A stretch of 64,000 bases of DNA from Rhodospirillales bacterium. GTDB taxonomy: Bacteria > Pseudomonadota > Alphaproteobacteria > SMXQ01. The DNA lies in the NCBI GenBank assembly GCA_018666775.1, contig JABIXC010000002.1:54097-118096 (forward strand). The letters run 5' to 3'. The notes under the pieces were generated by a model that was not told the origin of the DNA, made no database searches, and worked only from the letters and a program-made list of their open reading frames with translations. This document shows, piece by piece, positions 49,667 to 59,202 of this stretch. The translations under genes and the position numbers were made by a program. The number at the start of each line of letters is the position of its first letter. The stretch's first letter is position 1.

Positions 49667-50074
49667 TCAATCAAGTGTGGCGTACTTGGCCAACTCGATT
49701 TCTGCCCGTAATTCCACCTGATCCAGAATTTCTGAAAGCGCCGGATCATCCACCATTTGGCGCTTATTCCTGACCAATTCAGCCAATTTTTCCAACTGCC
49801 GACGTGAAAATGCGTCAACCAACAGGCCGTAACGAAGTTCATCTAAACGATCGAGGATATCTTCTGCCCGTTGTTTAGCCTTCGCTGGACGGTCTCTCGC
49901 GGTATCGACTTCCTGGATCGCCAAAAGCGAATCGACAGCAGAAACACCTGCAGCGCGACAAACCCCACTGGATACGGAAGCTTCTTTGGCATTCATATGA
50001 TCGCCAAAACTCTTCGACGAAGATCCCTTCGACTGGGATGAACGGCGAACTGACGTCAATGACGGGGAACCCAT
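49667..50074 (-). CDS. fliX: FliX-like flagellar assembly regulator, start degraded
   Basis: The C-terminal part (LDRLDELRYGLLVD, LEKLAELVRNKR, DDPALSEILDQVELRAEIELAK) is typical of FliX, which in Caulobacter links flagellar assembly to FlbD-dependent transcription. The ATG at 50074 gives 135 residues but no ribosome-binding site precedes it. FliX proteins usually start with MKI; here an ATA at 50089 followed by AAA ATT occupies that position, as if ATG had mutated to ATA. A GTG at 50179 is also in frame but lies far upstream. It may be a young pseudogene. Confidence 0.75.
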   Translation of the reverse strand: MGSPSLTSVRRSSQSKGSSSKSFGDHMNAKEASVSSGVCRAAGVSAVDSLLAIQEVDTARDRPAKAKQRAEDILDRLDELRYGLLVDAFSRRQLEKLAELVRNKRQMVDDPALSEILDQVELRAEIELAKYATLD

Positions 50075-50393
50075 CCGGGGAATTTTTATCGTAACTTGCT
50101 CACGGTTTGCGCTGGCAAGGAAACCATCCTGCTTCCGATGCGTATGATGATCGCGCCTGGTTAATATGGTGTAAATCACTGGTTTTTATGGCTCGACCCT
50201 GCTTTAGCCGGGGAAAAAAATTGCCGCCCATGGCGGTATTGCTTGCCCAAACAACCAAAAATGCCACTTCAGAACATTCAAAATTATATTTTTTTCCTTT
50301 TATAACAATATGTTATCTGAAATGCTATCTTGGCACGAAATTCGCTGAACTAAGGGGGACAGAATTCTGTGAATTAACTCATTTGGTGCCAAA

Positions 50394-50755
50394 ATGTCAT
50401 TATCATCTGCCGGATTATCCCGTTTCAAACCCAATAATAGCCAGCGCCGGTTTGCTGCCCTTTTCTTTCTGGTCCTGACCGCCGCCATTGCAATCATCTG
50501 GCCCGGCCAGGGAAAAGCATCCTCGCGGATTAAAGACATCGCCAGTTTCGAAGGCATTCGGGGAAACTAGTTGGTTACGGCATTGTTGTTGGTCTCGGCA
50601 GCACCGGTGATGGCCTCACAAACGCCCCGTTCACCAAACAAAGTCTTATCGGCATGCTGGAACGCCTTGGTGTCAATATTAATGGAAGTTCTGTAATTCT
50701 GGGGTCCAGCTTATGGTCCATTAAATTATCACATTTAGAGTTGCAGCATTCATAA
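50394..50755 (+). pseudogene. flgI: flgI (flagellar P-ring) pseudogene, frameshifted and truncated
   Basis: The ATG at 50394 opens a frame with a signal peptide (FFLVLTAAIAIIWPGQGKA) and the FlgI start [16 protein letters not shown], which stops at TAG 50568-50570. From 50567 another frame continues the protein: [35 protein letters not shown]. Similarity ends near 50695, and that frame stops at 50755. About 100 of the usual 370 residues remain. So a small deletion broke the frame and the 3' two-thirds are gone. FlgI forms the periplasmic P-ring. Confidence 0.9.
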
Positions 50756-50799
50756 TGCAATTAGCGCATACGAAGAGCGATAAAAAAAGGTTAAGAGCA

Positions 50800-50997
50800 A
50801 TGGTTGATACTCCAGAAAACATAAACCCGTCACCCACACCTGGAAATTTCGTTCGCCATCCTGACTGCCCTGAATGGGGACTTGGACAGGTCCAATCGGT
50901 CATTGGAGACAGGATCACAGTTAATTTTGAACATGCCGGAAAACAATTAATTTTAGGCAATATTATAACCTTACTGTCTGATACCCCGGCAAAGTAA
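50800..50997 (+). CDS. DUF3553 family small protein
   Basis: 65 residues from the ATG at 50800, preceded by AAGAG; an upstream in-frame start at 50755 overlaps the flgI remnant and is less likely. The pattern GNFVRHPDCPEWGLGQVQS, then ITVNFEHAGKQLI, matches DUF3553, a small beta-rich domain of unknown function also found at the ends of UvrD-type helicases. Here it is free-standing. It lies 22 bp from the convergent mobA end. Confidence 0.8.
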   Translation: MVDTPENINPSPTPGNFVRHPDCPEWGLGQVQSVIGDRITVNFEHAGKQLILGNIITLLSDTPAK

Positions 50998-51019
50998 GTT
51001 CCCCATTCCGCTTTAATAA

Positions 51020-51682
51020 TTATTCTGGTGCGCATCCATCGGCCAAAAACTGATTGGCACATTCAAGATCATCAGGCGTGTTAATATTAAAAAAGGGATC
51101 AATGGTTGGTGCCTTGAATGAAACAGTTACAGCATCTATAGATTCGGAAAAATCCAGCAATCTATGTCGCCCAGGCGCATCAATAAATGCCCGCAATGGT
51201 TGCCTTATGTGCCTTGGCCATAAACCGAATACAGGATGGGCTCGCCCATTCGATGAGGCAATAACAGGTTGCCCATTGTGCTTTGCTGCGGTCATCAACC
51301 GATCGACCATATCTTCTGGGAAAAATGGAGAGTCCACGGGAAAGGTTGCAATCCACCCCCATTGACGGAACTGACCTGCATTCCCTTCCATCCAATCCAG
51401 AACTGACAACAATCCTGCAAGCGGACCAGCGTATTCCGGAATACCATCGGGAATAACAGGAATTCCCTTTTCTTTAAAACGCTCAGGGTTCTGATCGGAA
51501 CTAACCAATAGATCACCAACCTGTCTATTTGCCCGATCCAAAACATGGTCTATCAGAGGCCGCCCCCCAAGCAATTCGAAACATTTATCCCGATTCCCGA
51601 ACCGACTTGACCGCCCCCCCGCAAGGATAAGGCCGATGGTTTCTGTGCCCTGTGATGCAGATTCCAAATCATCCAGAAACAT
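51020..51682 (-). CDS. mobA: Molybdenum cofactor guanylyltransferase
   Basis: 220 residues with the nucleotidyltransferase start GLILAGGRSSRFGNRDKCFE, GGRPLIDHVL, and FPVDSPFFPEDMV holding the metal-binding Asp. It transfers GMP from GTP to Mo-molybdopterin. Such bis-MGD cofactors serve DMSO-reductase-family enzymes; the xanthine-dehydrogenase-type protein at 27139 uses the non-guanylated or cytosine form, so another molybdoenzyme is expected in this genome. moaA lies 2.2 kb away on the other strand. Confidence 0.9.
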   Translation of the reverse strand: MFLDDLESASQGTETIGLILAGGRSSRFGNRDKCFELLGGRPLIDHVLDRANRQVGDLLVSSDQNPERFKEKGIPVIPDGIPEYAGPLAGLLSVLDWMEGNAGQFRQWGWIATFPVDSPFFPEDMVDRLMTAAKHNGQPVIASSNGRAHPVFGLWPRHIRQPLRAFIDAPGRHRLLDFSESIDAVTVSFKAPTIDPFFNINTPDDLECANQFLADGCAPE

Positions 51683-52069
51683 AATTTAAACCCTCGCCAT
51701 TTGAGCGCTTCATCATAGTAGCCTGCCCGCTATGAACGAAGACAACCGATAATGCGTTATGAAACTCGGCTAAGATCATACTTTGTGAATCAACTTTATC
51801 CCATTGAATAAACTTGATGATTCATAAATACGTGTTCACTATCTAAGCGTTAATTTTAATTTAATGGTTTCCTGACTGTAAGTTTTCACGGGAATCAGAC
51901 ATTAAAAGTGCGTGATAAATCAATGTCTCCGATCCATGAGATTGAAGACAAATATGTTTTCGCAGTGGGGGGATATTCCACTTGGGAGCATCAACAATGA
52001 AGGACGGAATGGTCTCGCAAGCCTGTTAAGTGCGTGGATCATATAACCGTCTATGGGGTTCAGGGCGTA
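51683..52069. other. Intergenic region of 387 bp, no clear gene
   Basis: AT-rich, divergent between mobA and the sensor kinase, so it must hold promoters for both. A 26-codon open stretch (51922-52002, beginning MSPIHEIEDKYVFAVGGYS) has a poor context and no recognised similarity. An in-frame GTG at 52034 could lengthen the kinase by 12 codons. I see no RNA structure of note. Confidence 0.5.
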
Positions 52070-53767
52070 ATGAGTGCTGCAAATAATAAATTCCGCGACC
52101 TTCTGCAGGGCACTATTCAAGAATCGGGGGCTGTGTCTCCCGATAAATCCGGTGCACAACAAATGCGCCCATTCCCACAAGGAACAAGTGCCGAGACACC
52201 GTTAGCCTCCAAAGGTCCAGAATATGATGCCTTGATGGCAGCGCTTCTTGACCGAGCTGCCCCTCTTTATGTGACCGACACCTCAGGCAAGCTTGTTTCT
52301 GCCAGCAATGCTTTTCGTGAACTCGCTCCCCTGCTATTTAAAACAAAGGGCCATGAGAAACTGCGGAGTATTGATGACACGCCTCCCGGCCTGATGGATA
52401 TCATCGAACGTTTGTACGTTGATGGTGAAGAAATTCGGCGCTCCGATACCGTGAAATCTGATGGAGAAGCCAATACCGAAGACCGCTATTTCATTTCCCG
52501 TCACTTCTCGATTAAAAACACTGAAAATACCCTAATCGGATTTGCGGGGATTTATGAAGACGTCACATCACTGTCCCAGGCAAATCAAAAAGCCGGTGAA
52601 ATGGAAAGCTGGCTTCAAGATGTCATCCGCTCTTCTTCTGACTGGTTGTGGACTGTAGATCATAATTTCAATCTGACCTTCATTACGCACCGGGTATCAG
52701 AAATTTTGAACGTCCCGGCCCAGGTTTTTCAGGGACGGCATCTTTTCACCCTCGGTGAATTTGATTCTGAAAACTCTGAGATACCAGATACCAAGAAGGA
52801 TATGGAAAATTTCCGCCCGTTTAGGAACAGGCCTTTCTTGATGCCAACTGAACAAGGTGACATCCGATACGTTCATTTAAGCGGCGTCCCAATTTTTAAT
52901 GAAATAAGTGGCAGGTTTGAAGGATTTAGAGGGACAGGAACCGATGTAACCCGAAGATTTAAAGCGGAAAAGTCGGCCCTTGAAACAAGGGTAAAACTTG
53001 AAGATGCCTTTGAAGCGCTACGAAACAGAAATGAAGAACTGGCGGGTGCCCTTGAACAATCCCAGGTGGCAGACAAGGCCAAAATGGATTTTCTGGCCAT
53101 GATGAGCCACGAACTGAGAACCCCACCGAATTGTATTATAAGATTTTCAGACGCCGCCATAAAAAGGATTCATGGACCTCTTGATACAGCTTATAGCGAA
53201 TATTTTTCGTCAATTCATGAAGCGGGATCACATCTTCTTGGAATCATAAGTGACATTCTTGATACCGCTAATATCGAAAATAGCGAAGTGTCAATAGAGA
53301 CCACCCCGGTACGCATATGCGATCTGGTAACAGAAGCAACATCAATGGTGCGACCAAAAGCCAGCGGGAAAGATCTCAATGTTGTCATGGGCGATATCCC
53401 AAATAATCTTATCGCAGATATGAATAGGCTCCGTGGTCGACAGATTCTGGTGAACCTTCTTGGGAATGCTATCAAATTTACACCTGATCATGGCAGCATT
53501 GGCATTGATGTTTCTGAACGCCAAGATGGCCACATTGCCATAACCGTCTGGGACACCGGCATTGGCATCCCAGATGCTGAAAAAAAACGTATTTTCGACC
53601 GTTTTTATCAAGTTGATAAAAACATCTTTGCCCGGGGCATTGAAGGAACAGGACTGGGGTTGAATATCTCCCGCCACCTTGCTCGCCTGATGGGAGGGGA
53701 GGTTATTGTCGAAAGTGCCGCCAAGGGCGCACGTCTCACCTTTCTATTATCCCTAAAAACCCACTAA
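52070..53767 (+). CDS. PAS-domain sensor histidine kinase
   Basis: 565 residues from the ATG at 52070, no signal peptide or membrane span. Two PAS-like domains (about 50-170 and 180-305, the second ending FEGFRGTGTDVTRRF), a coiled-coil, HisKA with FLAMMSHELRTPPNCIIRF near 340, and HATPase with LVNLLGNAIKF, DTGIGIP and GTGLGLNISRHLA. The H-box region reads PPNCIIRF where most relatives have PLNAIIGF, but the His is intact. No response regulator is nearby. It stands between Moco genes but a link is not shown by sequence. Confidence 0.9.
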   Translation: MSAANNKFRDLLQGTIQESGAVSPDKSGAQQMRPFPQGTSAETPLASKGPEYDALMAALLDRAAPLYVTDTSGKLVSASNAFRELAPLLFKTKGHEKLRSIDDTPPGLMDIIERLYVDGEEIRRSDTVKSDGEANTEDRYFISRHFSIKNTENTLIGFAGIYEDVTSLSQANQKAGEMESWLQDVIRSSSDWLWTVDHNFNLTFITHRVSEILNVPAQVFQGRHLFTLGEFDSENSEIPDTKKDMENFRPFRNRPFLMPTEQGDIRYVHLSGVPIFNEISGRFEGFRGTGTDVTRRFKAEKSALETRVKLEDAFEALRNRNEELAGALEQSQVADKAKMDFLAMMSHELRTPPNCIIRFSDAAIKRIHGPLDTAYSEYFSSIHEAGSHLLGIISDILDTANIENSEVSIETTPVRICDLVTEATSMVRPKASGKDLNVVMGDIPNNLIADMNRLRGRQILVNLLGNAIKFTPDHGSIGIDVSERQDGHIAITVWDTGIGIPDAEKKRIFDRFYQVDKNIFARGIEGTGLGLNISRHLARLMGGEVIVESAAKGARLTFLLSLKTH

Positions 53768-53899
53768 AACTGTTGGTAGCCACCAGTTTCAAGATTTTTT
53801 GCATCTTACTACCGGACCACAAGGAGTAGAACATCCTTGGTTCCCCCGTGCCTTCGATTTATAATGTCTAATCTGAAGAAATGCACCCAAGGACCCCCC

Positions 53900-54889
53900 A
53901 TGATAGATCCATTTGGACGTTCCATAAGTTATTTACGCGTTTCGGTTACAGACCGATGTGATTTTCGCTGCCAGTACTGCATGGCAGAGGACATGACTTT
54001 TTTGCCAAAATCAGAAGTTTTAAGTTTGGAAGAGCTAAACCGGCTCTGCACAACCTTTGTTGATCTTGGCGTCCGAAAGCTTCGCATCACCGGGGGGGAA
54101 CCTCTGGTCCGTAAAAATGTCATCACCTTGTTTGAAAATCTTGGGCGACACCTTCAATCGGGCGCCCTGGATGAGCTAACCCTTACAACCAATGGCTCCC
54201 AACTTTCTCGTTTTGCGCGTCCTCTTGCCGAGATCGGGGTACGCCGTATCAATGTTTCTCTAGATACGCTTAATCCAGAGAAATTTCGGGCCCTGACCCG
54301 CTGGGGGGATATCAACAAGGTGCTGGCAGGAATTGATGCCGCCCTCGAAGCTGGCCTCAAAGTCAAAATCAATACAGTTGCCCTTAAAGGGATCAATGAT
54401 GATGAACTGGATCATTTGGTCCAATGGTGTGGAGATCGCAAATGCGACATGACCCTGATCGAGACCATGCCTCTGGGTGAGATATCAGAAGATCGCACCA
54501 ATAACTACTTGCCACTTTCTGTCGCCAGAACAGAACTTGAGAAAAACTGGACCCTGAATGACACAGAGTTTCGGACAGGCGGGCCATCGCGTTATGTACA
54601 GGTCGAAGAAACGGGTCAATTGCTCGGCTTCATAACCCCGCTTACCCATAATTTTTGTGAGGGGTGTAACCGGGTTCGGGTTACCTGCACGGGCACGCTC
54701 TATATGTGCCTTGGCCAGGAAGATGCCGCCGACCTTCGCACGCCACTTCGGGCGAGCGATGACAATGGGCTTCTTGTCGAAACCATCCACGATGCCATTG
54801 CAAGAAAACCCAAAGGCCATGATTTCGTTATAGATAGACGGAACAGTCGCCCAGCACTTTCCCGCCATATGAGTGTCACTGGCGGTTAA
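53900..54889 (+). CDS. moaA: GTP 3',8-cyclase MoaA
   Basis: The ATG at 53900 follows AAGGA and gives 329 residues beginning [20 protein letters not shown]; longer in-frame starts at 53837 and 53864 are less typical. The radical-SAM cluster is CDFRCQYC, the second cluster comes from [12 protein letters not shown] with a further Cys in LYMCLG, and the protein ends in the functionally important Gly-Gly. With MoaC it makes cyclic pyranopterin, the first Moco intermediate. No moaC is adjacent. Confidence 0.96.
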   Translation: MIDPFGRSISYLRVSVTDRCDFRCQYCMAEDMTFLPKSEVLSLEELNRLCTTFVDLGVRKLRITGGEPLVRKNVITLFENLGRHLQSGALDELTLTTNGSQLSRFARPLAEIGVRRINVSLDTLNPEKFRALTRWGDINKVLAGIDAALEAGLKVKINTVALKGINDDELDHLVQWCGDRKCDMTLIETMPLGEISEDRTNNYLPLSVARTELEKNWTLNDTEFRTGGPSRYVQVEETGQLLGFITPLTHNFCEGCNRVRVTCTGTLYMCLGQEDAADLRTPLRASDDNGLLVETIHDAIARKPKGHDFVIDRRNSRPALSRHMSVTGG

Positions 54890-54917
54890 AAGCCATAAAA
54901 CCTAAAGGAATTTAACA

Positions 54918-55991
54918 GTGGCAGAATTACTCGGCCTTGGCCTAAGTCACTTCGGTGGGTACATGTTCTCTGATGAGGATATGTCCGCAAGAATCAAGCA
55001 CCGCCTGGAAGAAGGGTCCCTGCCCGAGTCACTGATGACCCCAGCTGGGTGGCCAGCGCACATGCGCGACGAATGGGGGAACGACGAAGGGGCCAGCTTT
55101 GCTGCCAGGCACCGTGAACAATATTTTTCTGGCCTTGATCGTGTTCGCCAGGCACTTGATGCCTTCAAGCCGGATGCAGTCATTATTTTTGGTGATGATC
55201 AATATGAATGCTTCAGAGAAGACCTGATCCCTGCCTATTGCCTTTTCATGGGCGAATCCTTCAAGTCAAAACCATATCTTCGTGCCCGTGGTCTAGGTGG
55301 GAAAACGCCCAACATTTGGGATGATCCCTTTGATCTTGTGAACACTATACAAGGGGCCCCAGATGTTGCCCGGTTCCTTATCAATGCGCTTTTAGAAGAA
55401 GGGTTTGATCCCGCATACAGCTACTCGTTGCCACATCAGGAATACTTGGGTCATGCCTTTACAAACACCTTGATGTTTCTTGACCACCAAAGAAAGGGCT
55501 GGGATTATCCGGTCCTTCCCTTTGCTATCAACGCCTACGGATCTGCCTTGATTAAGGCCAAAGGTGGACTGGTGGAAAAAGGTGCCAAGGCCCAAGATAG
55601 AATGCCCGACCCTTCTGCCCCCACCCCTAAACGCTGTTTTGAATTAGGTCGAAGCATTGCGCGCATCCTGGAACCAAGCCCATGGCGCGTCGCCCTTGTT
55701 GCATCAGCCAGTTTCTCCCACGCTTTTTTGACTGAAAAAAACCACGGTTTCTACCCAGACTTAGATTCTGATCTCTCCCGGTTTGACGAACTGAAGTCTG
55801 GAAATTATCTTGCCTGGAGAGATTTGCCCCTTTCCACGCTGGAAGATGCTGGCCAACATGAGCTTGTCAACTGGTGCCCCATGATCGGTGCGATGGAAGA
55901 AGTCGGCCAAAAACCAACCTATTGTGAATTCATGGAAAGTTTTCTCATGAATTCAAACAAATGCGTAGCTGTTATTCCCCCCGCCGATTAA
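54918..55991 (+). CDS. LigB-type (class III) extradiol dioxygenase-like protein
   Basis: 357 residues from a GTG start with AAAGGAA upstream. The sequence shows features of the LigB superfamily: an N-terminal His in GLGLSHFGGYM, AVIIFGDDQYE, SYSLPHQEYLGHAF, LPFAINAYG, and ALVASASFSHAFL. These non-haem iron enzymes open catecholic rings, but many members have other or unknown roles. It lies 28 bp after moaA and directly before the Sel1/ankyrin gene, so it may share a transcript. Substrate cannot be read from sequence. Confidence 0.8.
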   Translation: MAELLGLGLSHFGGYMFSDEDMSARIKHRLEEGSLPESLMTPAGWPAHMRDEWGNDEGASFAARHREQYFSGLDRVRQALDAFKPDAVIIFGDDQYECFREDLIPAYCLFMGESFKSKPYLRARGLGGKTPNIWDDPFDLVNTIQGAPDVARFLINALLEEGFDPAYSYSLPHQEYLGHAFTNTLMFLDHQRKGWDYPVLPFAINAYGSALIKAKGGLVEKGAKAQDRMPDPSAPTPKRCFELGRSIARILEPSPWRVALVASASFSHAFLTEKNHGFYPDLDSDLSRFDELKSGNYLAWRDLPLSTLEDAGQHELVNWCPMIGAMEEVGQKPTYCEFMESFLMNSNKCVAVIPPAD

Positions 55992-55992
55992 G

Positions 55993-57579
55993 TTGATAAT
56001 AACAGGCAGGATTTTAAAATTGATCCTCGGCAGCACATATTCAACAATTCTCCACATGACCATTCTTGGCACCCTTTTGTTCGGGTTTCCCAACATGAGC
56101 ATTCCATGGCCAGAGTCGGAAGCCCCGGATGAGACACAACTTCGTGTTGTTGTTTTATCAAAGCAGCAGATCCAGGAACTGAAGAAGCAACACCCCAAAA
56201 ACACCATCCCTCGCAAAAGGCTGCCCACACTTAATTCCAAGAAAGACGTGGCCAAGCAGCCTAATTCCAAGCAGCAAAACAGCCCATCAAAGGGTGTGCG
56301 CAAGCCTGGAATACTTGTTGGAACGATCTCATCCAAACAAACGTCAAAAATGCCCCCCCAAAAAAGACCTTCCTCAGAATCTGAAGGGGCACCCGCAAAA
56401 AAGAATAATGCATTGAAGGCCTTCACTGGCATATCGACAACAAAAAACCTCCCAACTCCGAATGCGCCTACGCCCCAAAATGGGAAAGCCCCTATCAAAG
56501 CAAGCCTCCAAAATACGCCTCCCCCCTTGTCCGCCCTCTCATCCTTGTCAAAGCCAGCAGCCTTTCACCCAGCCCCTCCAAATGATGCAATTTCAAAACT
56601 TTCTAGAGAACTTGCTGATAAAATTCCGCGATTAAAATCCCTGCGTGAAGCCACCATCGACACAAAACAAACAAAAGAAAAAAATCCAGCACTTGAACAA
56701 ACAGCCAAACGTTTAAAAAGCCGCTCAGAAGAAGGCTACGCTCATGCTCAATATTCTTTGGCAGAAATGATTCTCACAGGAGATGTTTCAGATGGTGGAC
56801 AAAAGAAGGCTATCCAGCTTTTAAACCGTGCAGCCATTGGGGGGTATCTGCCGGCGCAGCTTGCCTTAGGTATTCTTTCCGCAGAGGGTAGAATTATGGA
56901 ACGCAATGTAGCTGAAGCACATACTTGGTGGGCAATTGCAGCAGATCAAGGCATCAAACAAGCTCGAGAAGCTTTGCATAAGCTCGAGAAAAATATGACC
57001 TCACGAGATGCCGTGGAGGCCCGAAAACGAAACTTTCAACTACGACAGGTCCTGGTTCTTATTCATGGATCAGATCTTAAGAAAGCATCTAAATCAGAAC
57101 TGAGTGATCGGCTCCGGGTTGCAGCAACACTTGGCGATGTTGAATCTGTCCATGTGCTCTTGGCCCAAGGTGCAGATGCCGATGGCACAGATGAAGATGG
57201 TCGAAGTGCAGTTATTGAAGCCGCATGGCGTGGCTATATAGATATTGTAAATACGTTGATAAATGACGGTGCCAATTTAGCCGCTACTGACAATACCGGA
57301 AAGAATTCCCTCATGTGGACTTCCATCAATGGGCATCATAATGTCGCAAAAAAATTAATTGCCTCTGGCATTCCCATAAATGCCAAAGATAAAGAAGGCA
57401 TAACGGCCATTATGCGCGCAGCATGGAATGGTCATGTTGAGACAGTGCAAACACTTCTCAAGGTAAAGGCAAACCCCCATTTAAAGGACAAAAAGGGGCG
57501 TACAGCGCTGGATTTCTCCATCCTGGAAGGCAATATAACCATTGTAAATATCCTCAAAAAAATCCCCCCTCCCCGCTAG
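55993..57579 (+). CDS. Membrane-anchored protein with Sel1-like and ankyrin repeats
   Basis: About 528 residues. The start is uncertain: TTG at 55993, directly after the dioxygenase stop, keeps two basic residues before the membrane helix; TTG at 56020 has a better-spaced AGG upstream. One membrane span (about residues 15-35) is followed by a Lys/Pro/Gln/Ser-rich linker of roughly 170 residues (TonB-like in composition), two Sel1-like repeats (AHAQYSLAEMILTGD, PAQLALGILSAEGR, about 245-335), and four ankyrin repeats to the end (GRSAVIEAAWRGYID, GKNSLMWTSINGHHN, GITAIMRAAWNGHVE, GRTALDFSILEGN). It may be a periplasmic protein-interaction scaffold. No TonB C-terminal domain is seen. Confidence 0.78.
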   Translation: MIITGRILKLILGSTYSTILHMTILGTLLFGFPNMSIPWPESEAPDETQLRVVVLSKQQIQELKKQHPKNTIPRKRLPTLNSKKDVAKQPNSKQQNSPSKGVRKPGILVGTISSKQTSKMPPQKRPSSESEGAPAKKNNALKAFTGISTTKNLPTPNAPTPQNGKAPIKASLQNTPPPLSALSSLSKPAAFHPAPPNDAISKLSRELADKIPRLKSLREATIDTKQTKEKNPALEQTAKRLKSRSEEGYAHAQYSLAEMILTGDVSDGGQKKAIQLLNRAAIGGYLPAQLALGILSAEGRIMERNVAEAHTWWAIAADQGIKQAREALHKLEKNMTSRDAVEARKRNFQLRQVLVLIHGSDLKKASKSELSDRLRVAATLGDVESVHVLLAQGADADGTDEDGRSAVIEAAWRGYIDIVNTLINDGANLAATDNTGKNSLMWTSINGHHNVAKKLIASGIPINAKDKEGITAIMRAAWNGHVETVQTLLKVKANPHLKDKKGRTALDFSILEGNITIVNILKKIPPPR

Positions 57580-57694
57580 AGATTTGCTACTAAACGTTCA
57601 AAACAATAATGTCTTGGTAGCGATCCACTTAGGAACGTGTAAAGTTTCAGATATAATGCTTACGTTTCACTGACAAACCCCGGAGAGCCTCAAG

Positions 57695-58462
57695 GTGCGT
57701 TACAAGAAAGTTTCCTTTGTTGCTGCAGAAGCACCACAAGCAATACAGGCGCAGGTGGCGCTTACCAAATTATATGGGAATTGCCCCCCGGATCAGGCTG
57801 ATGTGATTGTCCCCCTTGGTGGGGATGGTTTTATGCTGGAAACATTACACCGGTTTATTGATCAAAATATTCCCGTTTACGGCATGCATAGAGGTAGCAT
57901 CGGCTTTCTGCTGAATAGTTATGAAGAAACGAACCTTTTATCGCGTCTTGATTCTGCAGATGCCGTTACACTGCACCCATTGCGGATGCAGGCAAAGACC
58001 GTCTTAGGGGAAATCCATGAGGCACTGGCCATCAATGAAGTTTCTCTGCTCCGCCAATCCCGCCAAGCTGCAAAAATTCGTATCAAGCTTGATGGTGTAA
58101 CGCGCCTGGAAGAACTGATTTGTGATGGTGTACTGCTGTCCACCCCGGCAGGAAGCACCGCATACAATCTTTCCGCCCATGGCCCAATCATCCCCATTGG
58201 GACTGATCTTTTAGCCCTTACACCAATCAGTGCATTCAGGCCCCGCCGATGGAGAGGTGCACTTTTAGCGGCATCCACACAAGTGACCTTCGAAACCCTG
58301 GAATTTGACAAACGGCCAATCAGCGCTGTTGCTGACTTCACGGAAATTCGCGATGTCACAGAAGTTAGCGTCTCCGAAGACCAGAGCCATTCTCTAACCC
58401 TTTTATTCGATACCGAACACAATCTTGAGGAACGGATCATCCGGGAACAATTTTTGCCCTGA
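57695..58462 (+). CDS. nadK: NAD kinase
   Basis: 255 residues from GTG at 57695, with GGAGAG upstream. The NAD-binding loop [14 protein letters not shown], the conserved NEVSLLR, and [17 protein letters not shown] are all present, and the length matches short alphaproteobacterial NAD kinases. It phosphorylates NAD to NADP. It lies 115 bp after the ankyrin-repeat gene, probably under its own promoter. Confidence 0.96.
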   Translation: MRYKKVSFVAAEAPQAIQAQVALTKLYGNCPPDQADVIVPLGGDGFMLETLHRFIDQNIPVYGMHRGSIGFLLNSYEETNLLSRLDSADAVTLHPLRMQAKTVLGEIHEALAINEVSLLRQSRQAAKIRIKLDGVTRLEELICDGVLLSTPAGSTAYNLSAHGPIIPIGTDLLALTPISAFRPRRWRGALLAASTQVTFETLEFDKRPISAVADFTEIRDVTEVSVSEDQSHSLTLLFDTEHNLEERIIREQFLP

Positions 58463-58528
58463 TCCTGAAAATGCACAAAGCCGCTGGCTATTTATCACCT
58501 GGGGCTTTTTCATTTGGTGGAAGAAATT

Positions 58529-58990
58529 CTATCCTTCGACAATCAAGCGATAATTAATCGTCGGATTCAAAGGACAGGAATAGAAATATTCCCCAGACCT
58601 TAGCGAAATCCGGTAATCCTTCGTCACCCCTTTATTCAACCCGCCACCTGATACGCTGGGCAATGTAATTCGTCCCAAACCACGCCCCCTTAACCAAAAC
58701 CCTAGGGGATAGGGAACATTCTTATTTGTTACTCGAAAAATATATTTTCCCGGTTTTAGACGATAAACCTTGGATTTTTTTAATCGCTGGGCACCGGTCC
58801 TCTTATTAATGTCATGACAATCTTCAGACTTGGTCGTGTGAAACATATGATTGATGCCATTTTCAGATTCAACAAACTGACATCCCGTCTGCGTCAACGT
58901 TATAATGCTCGGTGTATCAGCCGCCCTTACCGGGCCTTCAATTACAAACACCGCAATAAAAAGGGCTGAAATACGCCATAGGATTTTCAT
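58529..58990 (-). CDS. Secreted cupredoxin-like protein
   Basis: 153 residues from the ATG at 58990 (MKILWRISALFIAVFVIEG), with signal cleavage after about residue 23; an upstream in-frame start adds 11 residues and is less likely. The mature domain is beta-rich: VYRLKPGKYIFRVTNKNVPYP and the C-terminal SGEYFYSCPLNPTINYRL, which resembles the Cys-containing metal-site end of cupredoxins. Another Cys pair (CQFV, EDCHD) may form a disulphide. Copper binding is plausible but not proven. It converges with nadK. Confidence 0.65.
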   Translation of the reverse strand: MKILWRISALFIAVFVIEGPVRAADTPSIITLTQTGCQFVESENGINHMFHTTKSEDCHDINKRTGAQRLKKSKVYRLKPGKYIFRVTNKNVPYPLGFWLRGRGLGRITLPSVSGGGLNKGVTKDYRISLRSGEYFYSCPLNPTINYRLIVEG

Positions 58991-59202
58991 AATAATTCCC
59001 CGTAAAAAGCCCTGATCTGCCAAGGCACCACTTGTTCATATGTAATTTATATGGAGTAGCCTCCACATCAAAATCACCTTGCTGCACATTTTCGTGAACA
59101 ATCCCAACAAACACCCAAATATAACATTGCTATATAAATTGACGCACACGCTCAGAACCTATTAACTCATTGAAATATCATGATTATCAAGGTTCACACC
59201 CT

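Noticed and set aside
49537..49842. Upstream extension of the dksA frame
   Set aside because: It lies opposite the reading of fliX in another frame and has no DksA similarity; MPVKLPRNYRPSED is the family start.
53768..53899. Possible molybdenum-cofactor riboswitch or terminator before moaA
   Set aside because: Only a small imperfect hairpin (53768-53788) is seen, with a T run eight bases away; the conserved Moco RNA architecture is not evident.
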